Below, piece after piece: positions 16,800-24,562 of a stretch of 64,000 nucleotides of DNA. The DNA is from JAAYTY01 sp964569245 (lineage in GTDB: Bacteria; Fermentibacterota; Fermentibacteria; Fermentibacterales; Fermentibacteraceae), in the NCBI GenBank assembly GCA_964569245.1, contig CAZMTK010000008.1, positions 1-64,000 of the forward strand, read 5' to 3'. Position numbers and translations under genes: made by a program. The stretch's first letter is position 1. Every line of letters begins with the position of its first letter. The notes under the pieces are model-generated. The model was not told the DNA's origin, ran no database searches, and saw only the letters and a list, made by a program, of their open reading frames with translations.

Positions 16800-17333
16800 T
16801 CAGAGCTCGGAGAGCTCGAGGATCGGGCCGTCCCCGGCCTCCTCTCCAGGGAGCTTCTTCTCGTCGGGAACGCTCTCCGTGCGGATGCGCGCCTCCTCCA
16901 TCTCGATCATCCTGCCCTGGGCCTCGAGGAAGGATGTCATCTGCGCGAGGATCGAGATGCGCCTGTCCTGAAGCTCTCTTATCGTCTCCGTGAGGACCTG
17001 GACCCGCTCCCTGGCTTCGCTCACCAGGCTCGCCGCCTTGACCTCGGCGTCCATCACGATCAGCTCGGCCTGCTTCTCGGCGTCGGCCCTGGCGTTTGCG
17101 GCACTCTGCTGCTGGGCGACCAGGACCTCCCGGACGGCACCCTCCATCCTGTCGAAATCTGCGGCGCGGGCACGAAGAACCGTGAGCTCCTTCTCGGCGG
17201 ATTCGATTCTGGACACCGTCTCTTCCCAGGCCTCGGCCAGCATTTCAAGGAAGGCCTCGACCTCCGCGGTGTCGTATCCGCGCATCACCCTGCGGAACCG
17301 CTGTCTCCGGACATCGAGAGGCGTTATCCTCAC
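16800..17333 (-). CDS. divIVA: DivIVA-domain coiled-coil protein
   Basis: This 177-residue cytoplasmic protein opens with ITPLDVRRQRFRRVMRGYDTAEVEAFL, the conserved membrane-curvature-binding N terminus of DivIVA/GpsB. A long coiled coil follows from about residue 30 to 150, and an acidic tail (DGPILELSEL) closes it. DivIVA-type proteins act as polar or septal scaffolds. The start is GTG, and no strong ribosome site is visible. It is the first gene of the run that continues into the porU- and porV-like genes. That linkage is unusual and may place secretion at a defined cell site, although this is inference. Confidence 0.85.
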   Translation of the reverse strand: MRITPLDVRRQRFRRVMRGYDTAEVEAFLEMLAEAWEETVSRIESAEKELTVLRARAADFDRMEGAVREVLVAQQQSAANARADAEKQAELIVMDAEVKAASLVSEARERVQVLTETIRELQDRRISILAQMTSFLEAQGRMIEMEEARIRTESVPDEKKLPGEEAGDGPILELSEL

Positions 17334-17393
17334 TTGTGGTCCTGGCTCCTTTCGAAGAGCCGCGAATGGAAGGGCGGCATTCTGTTCGGCGTG

Positions 17394-17421
17394 AAGATAG
17401 CCTGAGCCGGGTTCAAGTCAA
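17394..17421 (-). promoter_or_regulatory. Candidate promoter of the divIVA-porU-porV run
   Basis: Minus-strand TTGACT (17421-17416) and TATCTT (17399-17394) are separated by 16 bases. The -35 overlaps the yggS stop codon, and the start site would fall about 55 bases before divIVA. The same -10 hexamer, TATCTT, appears in the promoter candidate at 19804-19832. Confidence 0.5.
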
Positions 17422-18125
17422 CGCCCAGGCCTCTCTCCCAGCAGGAATCTCCCGAGCCGGACGGTGGTGGCGCCCTCCATCACCGCCCATCTGAAATCAT
17501 CGCTCATTCCCATGGAGAGTTCCCGTAGGGGCAGGCCGGTCCTCGCGCCCACTTCGTCACGAATGCTCCTGAGAAGGGCGAAAGCCCGCCTCGAAGCCCT
17601 CTCCTCGAGAACCAGCGGGCCGACCGTGAGCAGACCGGCCGGTTCGAGGCCCATGGCGACGCATTCCAGCACCACTCTTTCCAGCTCCCCCGCCGCGGGA
17701 GCGAAGCCGTGCTTCGACGCCTCTCCTGAGGTGTTGACCTCCAGCAGGATGCCGGGGAGGCTCCGCCCCGCCGACCGGCGCGCTATCTCGGCTGCGACGA
17801 CGGTGCTCGCCACGGAGTCTATCCAGTGGAAGTCCCTGACGGCCTGCCTGACCTCGCCCCGGTGCAGGGGGCCTATCAGGTGGAACTCCGCCCTGTCGCG
17901 GCCGATGGCCGCGACCTTCCGCCCCCCCTCGGAGACCCTGTTCTCCCCGATGAGGCGGACTCCGGCCTCCAGTGCGGCCATGACCACCTCGGGCGGATGG
18001 TTCTTCGTGACGGCCATGACCGACACGGCTCCCGGCTCGTCGGGCAGCCCGGCAGCGGCCCGCGCCGCAGCCACGTCTTCCAGGGCCCTTGCGAGGTTCG
18101 CCCTGATCTCGCCTGAGAGTCCCAT
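17418..18125 (-). CDS. yggS: YggS/PLPBP-family pyridoxal-phosphate-binding protein
   Basis: This 235-residue TIM-barrel protein of the YggS/PROSC family has the PLP lysine in VMAVTKNHP (about residue 41), the phosphate-binding end LSMGMSDDFRWAVMEGATTVRLG and the segment GENRVSEG. The family keeps vitamin B6 and amino-acid pools balanced and has no known catalytic activity. Its length fits the family. The ATG at 18125 follows the comM stop by about 40 bases, so the two are probably cotranscribed from the comM promoter. Confidence 0.93.
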   Translation of the reverse strand: MGLSGEIRANLARALEDVAAARAAAGLPDEPGAVSVMAVTKNHPPEVVMAALEAGVRLIGENRVSEGGRKVAAIGRDRAEFHLIGPLHRGEVRQAVRDFHWIDSVASTVVAAEIARRSAGRSLPGILLEVNTSGEASKHGFAPAAGELERVVLECVAMGLEPAGLLTVGPLVLEERASRRAFALLRSIRDEVGARTGLPLRELSMGMSDDFRWAVMEGATTVRLGRFLLGERPGR

Positions 18126-18167
18126 TTCCGGAATATATCTCCCGGGGCGGGCCCGCCGGCACCTTGT

Positions 18168-19709
18168 TCAGACCCTGTTCCAGCAGTTCCTGTCGAGCGC
18201 CCTGTACTGAACGGCCTCGGCCACGTGGCTCCGCTCGATGACCGGCGAGCCGGAGAGGTCGGCAACCGTGCGGGAGACCTTGAGTATCCTGTCGTACGCC
18301 CGCGCCGAAAACCCGAAGTGGTCCATCGCCTCCCGCAGGAATGCCGCGGTGGCCGGGCTGAGCCTGCAGTGGGCCCTGGTCTGGCGGGTTCCCATGCCTG
18401 CGTTGCAGAAGACCCCGCTGCCCCCGAAGCGCTCGAGCTGGAGAGACCTTGCGGCGGCCACCCTCTCGGCCACGGCTGCGGAGCCCTCTGCCTGGATCGC
18501 CTCGCCCGCCATCTCCTCGTATCTCACCGGAGGCACCTCGATGTGAATGTCGATCCTGTCCAGCAGCGGGCCCGAGATCCTGCGGAGGTAGGACTCGATC
18601 TGAGCAGAGCCGCAGCTGCACGACTTCCGGGGATCCGTCAGGAAGCCGCAGGGGCACGGGTTCATGGCGGCGGCCAGCATGAATCTGGCTGGATATGTCA
18701 GGCTGGTGGCGGCCCGGGAGATCGTCACGGTGCCGTCCTCCATGGGCTGGCGCAGCACCTCCAGCACGTTGCGCCTGAACTCCGGCAGCTCGTCGAGGAA
18801 CAGCACGCCGTTGTGAGCGAGGCTGACCTCTCCGGGCCTCGGGTGCGCTCCACCGCCTATCAGTCCTGCATCGGACACGGTGTGATGGGGCGCCCTGAAG
18901 GGGCGCTCGGAGACCAGCGGCCTTCTCTCGGAAAGCATTCCGGCGACGCTGTGTATGCGGGTCGTCTCGAGAGCCTCCTCCGGGGTCAGGGGAGGCAGAA
19001 TCCCCGGAAGCCTGCGTGCGAGCATCGTCTTCCCGGACCCGGGAGGCCCGATCATGAGTATGTTGTGTCCTCCGGCCGCGGCGACCTCCATGGCCCTCTT
19101 GGCCTGCTCCTGCCCTCTGACATCGGCCATGTCCAGCTCGGGCCGCGCGGAGAGCCCGGACAGAGCGTCTTCAGGAGGGTACACCGGCTCCATCTCCAGC
19201 GACCCGCTCAGAAAGCGGACCACCTGCTCCAGCGAGTCGGCGGCGAATACCTTCTGACCGAAAGCGAGCGAGGCCTCGGCTGCGTTCGCACGGGGAACCA
19301 CCAGACCGTCGTGGCCCAGTGCTCTGGCGCCTAGAGCCATCGGCAGCATCCCTCTCACCGGGCGGAGGCAGCCGTCCAGCGCCAGCTCGCCGACCAGGAC
19401 CATGGACGCGACCCGCCCGACGGGCACCACGTCGGCTGCGGCCAGTACGCCTACCGCGATCGGGAGATCGAATCCAGAGCCCTCCTTCCTCCTGTCGGCC
19501 GGAGCGAGGTTCACCGTGGTCTTCCGGCCGGGCAGGCGCACGCCGAGGTTCGAAATCGCCGAGAGAACGCGCTCCCTGGCCTCCTTCACGGCGCTGTCGG
19601 GGAGGCCCACGACGGAGAAGGTCGGAAGCCCCCTCGCCATGTCCACCTCCACGTCGACGGGGTAGCCGTCGATGCCCGAGAGCCCGAGACTGCGCAGTCT
19701 TGCAAGCAT
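18168..19709 (-). CDS. comM: ComM/YifB-family AAA+ ATPase (Mg-chelatase-like)
   Basis: This 513-residue protein has a degenerate Lon-like N-terminal domain (residues 1-170), then the AAA+ core with Walker A GPPGSGKT at 221-228 and GVLFLDELPEF as Walker B. A cysteine cluster, NPCPCGFLTDPRKSCSCG, follows. ComM is a hexameric helicase that widens D-loops during natural transformation. The full set of motifs and normal length indicate a working gene. Its ATG directly follows the promoter at 19716-19743, so the message is probably leaderless; no Shine-Dalgarno sequence is present. Confidence 0.94.
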   Translation of the reverse strand: MLARLRSLGLSGIDGYPVDVEVDMARGLPTFSVVGLPDSAVKEARERVLSAISNLGVRLPGRKTTVNLAPADRRKEGSGFDLPIAVGVLAAADVVPVGRVASMVLVGELALDGCLRPVRGMLPMALGARALGHDGLVVPRANAAEASLAFGQKVFAADSLEQVVRFLSGSLEMEPVYPPEDALSGLSARPELDMADVRGQEQAKRAMEVAAAGGHNILMIGPPGSGKTMLARRLPGILPPLTPEEALETTRIHSVAGMLSERRPLVSERPFRAPHHTVSDAGLIGGGAHPRPGEVSLAHNGVLFLDELPEFRRNVLEVLRQPMEDGTVTISRAATSLTYPARFMLAAAMNPCPCGFLTDPRKSCSCGSAQIESYLRRISGPLLDRIDIHIEVPPVRYEEMAGEAIQAEGSAAVAERVAAARSLQLERFGGSGVFCNAGMGTRQTRAHCRLSPATAAFLREAMDHFGFSARAYDRILKVSRTVADLSGSPVIERSHVAEAVQYRALDRNCWNRV

Positions 19710-19715
19710 GACCCC

Positions 19716-19743
19716 ATTGTAGCCGAACGAGGCATGGTTTCAA
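19716..19743 (-). promoter_or_regulatory. Promoter predicting a leaderless comM transcript
   Basis: Minus-strand TTGAAA (19743-19738) and TACAAT (19721-19716) are spaced by 16 bases, which gives good consensus matches. Transcription would begin about 7 bases beyond the -10, at or next to the A of the comM ATG at 19709. Confidence 0.6.
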
Positions 19744-19803
19744 GAGGACCGGGGATCATGCCGCCCGGAATGCACAGGCATGGCGGCTGGGAGACGGGGG
19801 GTT

Positions 19804-19832
19804 TTGACCGCTCGCCCCGGTAGGAATATCTT
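19804..19832 (+). promoter_or_regulatory. Promoter of the methyltransferase/reductase operon
   Basis: TTGACC (19804-19809) is followed after 17 bases by TATCTT (19827-19832). It faces the methyltransferase start at 20051 and would give a 5' untranslated leader of about 210 bases. It diverges from the comM promoter less than 70 bases away. Confidence 0.55.
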
Positions 19833-19833
19833 T

Positions 19834-20050
19834 CCTGCGAAAATCCATTCGGAAGGATAGGCATGCCAGGCGCCGTGCTGGTTCGCTTGAAAGCCTGAGG
19901 CCGGGCAGTGGAGCCCGGTGCGGGCTCCGGACCAGGGCCGCGGCGCTGACCCCCGGGGATGTCGTGCTCCGTGCAGACAGCGGCGCGGCCGCCAGAAAGG
20001 CCTCGCCGTGCCGGGACGGTTCGCCCGGCGACTTCGGGGGAGGGACCAGG
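19834..20050 (+). promoter_or_regulatory. Long structured leader with two mutually exclusive hairpins
   Basis: The gap before the methyltransferase is mostly GC-rich and has no convincing gene. Hairpin A pairs CCGGGC (19901-19906) with GCCCGG (19913-19918). Hairpin B pairs GGAGCCCG (19910-19917) with CGGGCTCC (19921-19928), eight perfect pairs around GTG. The two share bases, so only one can form at a time, which is the logic of an attenuator or riboswitch. I do not recognise a known riboswitch consensus. A ribosome site (GGGGGAGGGA) lies before the ATG. Confidence 0.4.
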
Positions 20051-20851
20051 ATGAAGAGGACGAACGCGAAGCTCTCGGACGTGCAGGGAGTGTACAGCGG
20101 CCCGGAGGGCGACCTCTGGGAGCTGATCATGGGCGAGCAGATCCATATAGGGGGATTCGCCCAGTCGAAGGTTCTCGCCGATCTGGCCGGCATCGGCAAG
20201 GGCGAGAAGGTTCTCGACCTCTGCTCGGCGCTGGGCGCAGGTCTGAGGTTCCTTGCGAAGTTTTACGGTGCCAGGGGATTCGGCCTTGATGCCACGGACA
20301 AGATGCTCGAGAAGGCCGCCGCCAGAACCGCCGAGGACGGTCTCGCCGGGGAGATCGAGTTCAAGAAGGGGAACGTGGAGAGCATCCCCTGGCCCGACGG
20401 ATTCTTCGACGCAGTCTGGGGCGAGGACGCCTGGTGCTACGTGGAGAACAAGGATCGGATGATCGCCGAGGCGGCGAGGGTGCTTCGCAAGGGGGGCAGG
20501 ATAGCCTTCAGCGACTGGGTGGAGGGCCCGAAGGGCTGGAGCGAGGAGACCGCGTCGAGGATCTGCAGTTTCATGAAGTTCCCCTATGTGGAGTCCCAGA
20601 AGAGCTACGAGGAGCTGCTCCGCAGGAGCGGCTTCTCCATCAGGTCGTCGGAGGACTGCACGCCCCATTTCGCCTCCTGCTGCGACCTGTACATCAGGAT
20701 GCTTACCGAGCAGCTCACCTTCGACGCTCTGCGCATAATCGGCTGGGACATGGAGATGTTCAAGGCCATGGGCGGCGAGATGGCGTTCATGGCAGAGAAG
20801 GCGCACGCCGGAGAGTTCGGACGCTGCCGTATCGTCGCGGTGAAGGACTGA
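20051..20851 (+). CDS. Class I SAM-dependent methyltransferase
   Basis: This 266-residue soluble protein has a Rossmann methyltransferase core. The SAM motif I is VLDLCSALGAG (about residues 55-65), followed by GLDATDKML (motif II) and FDAVWGEDAWCYVENKDRMIAEAARVLRKGGRIAFSDW. The N terminus (VYSGPEGDLWELIMGEQIHIGG) resembles sarcosine/dimethylglycine-type N-methyltransferases, so a small amine, thiol or metalloid substrate is possible. Several cysteines near the C terminus (EDCTPHFASCCDLY) are unusual. The start at 20051 has GGGAGGGACC upstream; longer open frames lack a site. It leads the operon with the dehydratase-like and double-cubane proteins, so its substrate may feed that reductase, but nothing in the sequence identifies it. 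Confidence 0.82.
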   Translation: MKRTNAKLSDVQGVYSGPEGDLWELIMGEQIHIGGFAQSKVLADLAGIGKGEKVLDLCSALGAGLRFLAKFYGARGFGLDATDKMLEKAAARTAEDGLAGEIEFKKGNVESIPWPDGFFDAVWGEDAWCYVENKDRMIAEAARVLRKGGRIAFSDWVEGPKGWSEETASRICSFMKFPYVESQKSYEELLRRSGFSIRSSEDCTPHFASCCDLYIRMLTEQLTFDALRIIGWDMEMFKAMGGEMAFMAEKAHAGEFGRCRIVAVKD

Positions 20852-20855
20852 CCCG

Positions 20856-21956
20856 GTGGGCTCCGGGAGGGAATGCCTCGATCTCCTGCGTGAGAGGCTC
20901 CTCTCCGAGACGGAGGCGCTGAGAGAGTTCAGGTCGGGCGGGGGGATGGCGCTCGGGAGTCTCTGCTCCGCCTTCCCCCCGGCCATAGGCGCCGGGCTGG
21001 GGATGTGGCCGGTCAGGGCCCTCAGCGGCGCCACGCAGGAGATGGAATCGCTGGGTGAGCGGTTCGTGAGACCCGACGTCTGCCCGCTCGCGAAGTCGGC
21101 GCTGGGAGCCATCTCGTCGAGATCCGGGCTCCACGGAATGATCGACGCATGGGTGGGCATGTACACATGCGACCAGACGAGGCGCCTCTTCCAGGAGCTT
21201 TCTCGCCTCACCGGCGCGGCGGTCCATCACCTCCAGCTCCCTGCAACGAGGACTCCGGAGGCGCGCGGATTCTTCGCGGCTCAGGTGGTCCGACTCGTTT
21301 CGGACCTCTCGGCGAAGGTCACGGGCAGGCCGTACGACCCGGACAGAGCGGCCGTATGGGAGACGGGGCGCCAGGCCGCTGCGGCTCTCCTGCACTCGCT
21401 CGCCTCGTCGGGCTCGGTGCCCCCTGTCGCTCTTCACCTCATGTACCGCCTCCTGGACATCGCAAGGCCGGAGAGCCTCTCCGGAATCATTTCCGAGGCT
21501 GCATCCATGGTCGCGGACTGGCATCCGCGATTCCCGGTGGCCGTGACCGGGGGCCCGCTCCCGCTCGAGGACGACCATGTCCCGCTGCTCCTGGAGCAGC
21601 TTGACATCGCGATGATTCCCCTGGGCTGCTCGGGCGCACAGAATGCCCTTCCTGACGGAAGACCCTGCTCGGGCGACCCCGCATGCCTCGCCGGAGTCTG
21701 GTTCGACGCGCTCCGATGCACCAGGTGCAGGCCCAACGAGGCGGCATTCGAGTACCTCGAGAGCGAGATCGCGAGGACAGGCTCCAGAGGGCTGGTCGTC
21801 AAGACGCTGAAGTTCTGCGACCTGTGGTTCGCCGAGAAGGAGCGCCTGCGTGCCAGGATGCCCGTTCCGGTCCTCGTTCTGGACACGAGTTTCGCATCAG
21901 GCGAGGCCGAGAGGATCCGGACCAGGGTGGAGGCATTCCTGGAGAGCATCTCGTGA
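20856..21956 (+). CDS. 2-hydroxyacyl-CoA dehydratase/benzoyl-CoA reductase-type subunit
   Basis: This 366-residue protein is related to the HgdB/BcrB/BcrC family of Fe-S subunits. Signatures are VRPDVCPLAKSALGAI near residue 73 and MYTCDQTRRLFQEL near 105, which correspond to the cysteine-bearing motifs that hold a [4Fe-4S] or double-cubane cluster, and the late IARTGSRGLVVKTLKFCDLWFAEK segment typical of the C-terminal domain. A cysteine-rich stretch (CSGDPACLAG... CTRCRPNE) lies in between. It starts at a GTG 4 bases after the methyltransferase stop and overlaps the next gene by GTGA. It probably forms a complex with the 869-residue partner. The substrate is unknown. Confidence 0.8.
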   Translation: MGSGRECLDLLRERLLSETEALREFRSGGGMALGSLCSAFPPAIGAGLGMWPVRALSGATQEMESLGERFVRPDVCPLAKSALGAISSRSGLHGMIDAWVGMYTCDQTRRLFQELSRLTGAAVHHLQLPATRTPEARGFFAAQVVRLVSDLSAKVTGRPYDPDRAAVWETGRQAAAALLHSLASSGSVPPVALHLMYRLLDIARPESLSGIISEAASMVADWHPRFPVAVTGGPLPLEDDHVPLLLEQLDIAMIPLGCSGAQNALPDGRPCSGDPACLAGVWFDALRCTRCRPNEAAFEYLESEIARTGSRGLVVKTLKFCDLWFAEKERLRARMPVPVLVLDTSFASGEAERIRTRVEAFLESIS

Positions 21957-24562
21957 GCCTCTGCGGAGCGCCCCGGAGGATATCGGTCTCCGACTGGGAG
22001 ACGCGCATAAGGGAGATCCCCGCCGATTACTCGGACGGATGCAGGTTCCTCAGGAGACTGGTTCCGGGCGGCGTCCCCTACCTCTTCAGCCCGTACGAAT
22101 ACTCTTGCCGCGGCGACACGCTCCTCAGGCGGCTGAAGTTCGACGATTCGCCGGCGGCTCTGAGACTCTGGGCCTTCCTCTTCAGCGAGAAGGACAGGCT
22201 GTTCCTCGCGAAGGAGCGGGGCTGGAAGATAGTAGCGGCGATGAAGGATCTGGGCCAGACGCCGATCCTCTGCTACGCCTTCCCCGATACCCTCACCTTC
22301 TATGCAGACGAGCTCTGGTGGGCGCCCTGCTTCTCGGAGGAGCCCCACCTCCTCGTCGAGGCCGCGAAGCTGGGCGCGGGGGAGGATCTCTGCTACGTCA
22401 GGGCGGCTCTCGGAGCCATGGTCACCCTCGACTACTTCCCGAAGCCGGACCTGTGCATCGCCGGAGTGGGCGCCTGCTGCGACGACTTCTCCGCCGTGAT
22501 GCAGCTGATCGAGGGCCTGGGCATGAAGACCCACTGGTGGGAGATGGCGGCGAGGCTGGAGGACCCGTCGTGGGCCCCGGGCGAGCGCTTCGAGGAAACC
22601 CCCTTCGGACGCACTCTCCACCAGTCCTCGGCAGTGGACTTCCTCGAGGGCCAGATGCGGGGGGTGGTCGGGGCGATGAGGGATCTCACCGGCTTCGATC
22701 CCTCCGAGACCGATCTGGAGAGGAGCAGGGACCTGTTCAACCGGCTGCGGGGCCGGGTGAGGACTCTCCGGGAGATGGTGTATGCCAGTCGTCGCCCTCC
22801 CCTTCCGGGCCTGGAGATGCTCCTCGCCGAGTTCATCGCCATACACACGTGCTCCGAGCCGGAGGAGAGCGTCAGGGTGCTGGACGACCTCATTGCCACC
22901 GCCGCAGGACGGATCGAGCGCGACGAATCGCCCCTGGACGGAGAGCCCCTGAGGGTCTTCTGGGCCACCCCCCCCACCGATGCGGCACTGGTGACGCTCC
23001 TCGAGGATCTCGGAGGCTGCATCGCCGGGACGGACTACATGATCTCGCATGCGCACCTCCCCCTGGACACGACGAAGACCGTGGTTCGCTCGGTCGCGGA
23101 GAACTGCATGGACGACCTCATGGTCGGCTCCCCCCGGGCCAGGGCCAGGAGCATAGCCGCGCGCGCGGCGGAGTACGGCGCCGAGGGGGTGGTCGTCTCC
23201 GGCATCTTCGGCGCCAGCCACTGCCCCCACGAGGAGCGTGCGATCGAGGAGCTCGTGGAGCGCGAGGCGGGGATTCCCGTCCTCGCCTTCGACGTCCCGT
23301 ACTCGCCGGGCAGGCTGAGCGAGCAGGTTGTCGGCAGGATGCAGGGATTCACCGAGCTGCTGCGGTCGAGGAGGTCGGGCAGGGTCTGCGTGAGCGCCGC
23401 GGGGTCCGCCGCACAGGTGGCCCGGCCCGAGGACGACCCCTTCGAGTACTTCAGGAACTCGATGTCCTACGAGGTCGACGCCGTGAGGGAGATGAAGAGG
23501 CAGGGCGCGGGCGTGGTGGGCATCTACTGCGAGTACACGCCCAGGGAGGTCATCATGGCCGCTGGGGCCCTGCCGGTATGCCTCTGCGGAGCGAGCAGAC
23601 GCACGATCCCACCTGCGGAGACCGTCCTCCCGTCGAACCTGTGCCCCCTGATCAAGTCCTCCTTCGGATACATCATCACCAACAGGTGCCCCTTCTACAC
23701 GGTGAGCGACATGATCGTCGCGGAGACCACCTGCGACGGCAAGAAGAAGATGTACGAGCTCATCGCCGATCGAAAGCCGCAGCACATCCTGGAGCTCACG
23801 CAGAAGGTGGGGGAGGCTGAGGCGTTCGCTCACTGGCTGCACGAGGTCGAGAAGCTCCGAGACGCGCTGGCGGGATTCTATGGAGTCGAGATCACGGACG
23901 AGATGCTGCGGCAGGCAGCGAGGGACATGAACCGCGAGAGGATCCTCCTGAGGACGGCGTTCGAGCTTGGCACTGAGGATCCTCCTGTTGCGACGGGGCT
24001 CGAGCTGATGAGCCTGCGCTACAGGGTGTCGGGAAACCCGACGACTCTGCGCATGCTCGAACTCTTCGTGCAGAAGGTCCGCGAGCGGGCGGCGTCCGGA
24101 TGGAGGGCGGCTCCTCCCGGGGCTCCCAGGGTGATGCTGACGGGCTGCCCCACAGCGAGAGACACCCTGAAGGTTGCGGAGGTGATAGAGGAAAGCGGAG
24201 GGATAGTCGTAGTCCAGGAGGCGTGCTCGGGGGTGAAGCCTCTGGAAGCGCTCACGGAGGAGTCGGGGGATCCGCTGGAGGCCATTGCCCGCAAGCACTT
24301 CTCGATACCCTGCTCGTGCATGACACCGAACAGGGGGAGGCAGGAGCTGATAACCAGCCTGGCCGAGAGATACAGGCCCTCGGCCGTCGTGGACCTGGTA
24401 TGGCACGCCTGCCACACCTACAACATCGAATCCTGGCTGATGGAGAAGCACGTCAGGGGCGAACTGGGGCTTCCCTACCTCAAGATCGAGACCGACTACT
24501 CGGAATCCGACCGCGAGCGTCTCGCGGTCAGGATCCAGACTCTTCTGGAGATGGCGCGATGA
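21953..24562 (+). CDS. Two-module reductase: 2-hydroxyacyl-CoA dehydratase-like domain fused to a double-cubane-cluster domain
   Basis: The protein has 869 residues. Residues 1 to about 480 form one dehydratase-family module with DLCYVRAALG (Cys147) and PDLCIAGVGACCDDF (Cys168, 175, 176). Residues from about 490 to the end form a second module that carries every landmark of double-cubane-cluster proteins: GIYCEYTPRE (Cys526), VCLCGASRR (Cys543, 545), NLCPLIKSS (Cys564), RCPFY (Cys579) and TTCDGKKKMYEL (Cys594). Such proteins hold an [Fe8S9] cluster and use ATP-driven electron delivery to make difficult reductions. Free-standing relatives are about 400 residues, so this is a fusion. The GTG start overlaps the previous stop (GTGA), which settles it against a longer open frame. 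The activator gene overlaps the 3' end. The chemistry and substrate are unknown. Confidence 0.86.
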   Translation: MSLCGAPRRISVSDWETRIREIPADYSDGCRFLRRLVPGGVPYLFSPYEYSCRGDTLLRRLKFDDSPAALRLWAFLFSEKDRLFLAKERGWKIVAAMKDLGQTPILCYAFPDTLTFYADELWWAPCFSEEPHLLVEAAKLGAGEDLCYVRAALGAMVTLDYFPKPDLCIAGVGACCDDFSAVMQLIEGLGMKTHWWEMAARLEDPSWAPGERFEETPFGRTLHQSSAVDFLEGQMRGVVGAMRDLTGFDPSETDLERSRDLFNRLRGRVRTLREMVYASRRPPLPGLEMLLAEFIAIHTCSEPEESVRVLDDLIATAAGRIERDESPLDGEPLRVFWATPPTDAALVTLLEDLGGCIAGTDYMISHAHLPLDTTKTVVRSVAENCMDDLMVGSPRARARSIAARAAEYGAEGVVVSGIFGASHCPHEERAIEELVEREAGIPVLAFDVPYSPGRLSEQVVGRMQGFTELLRSRRSGRVCVSAAGSAAQVARPEDDPFEYFRNSMSYEVDAVREMKRQGAGVVGIYCEYTPREVIMAAGALPVCLCGASRRTIPPAETVLPSNLCPLIKSSFGYIITNRCPFYTVSDMIVAETTCDGKKKMYELIADRKPQHILELTQKVGEAEAFAHWLHEVEKLRDALAGFYGVEITDEMLRQAARDMNRERILLRTAFELGTEDPPVATGLELMSLRYRVSGNPTTLRMLELFVQKVRERAASGWRAAPPGAPRVMLTGCPTARDTLKVAEVIEESGGIVVVQEACSGVKPLEALTEESGDPLEAIARKHFSIPCSCMTPNRGRQELITSLAERYRPSAVVDLVWHACHTYNIESWLMEKHVRGELGLPYLKIETDYSESDRERLAVRIQTLLEMAR

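Noticed and set aside
19834..20050. Known riboswitch (cobalamin, SAM or SAH) in the methyltransferase leader
   Set aside because: None of the consensus cores I know is present; only generic hairpins are visible.
21434..24451. 1,005-codon minus-strand frame opposite the double-cubane gene
   Set aside because: Low-complexity composition and no motifs, while the opposite strand has a complete Fe-S reductase.
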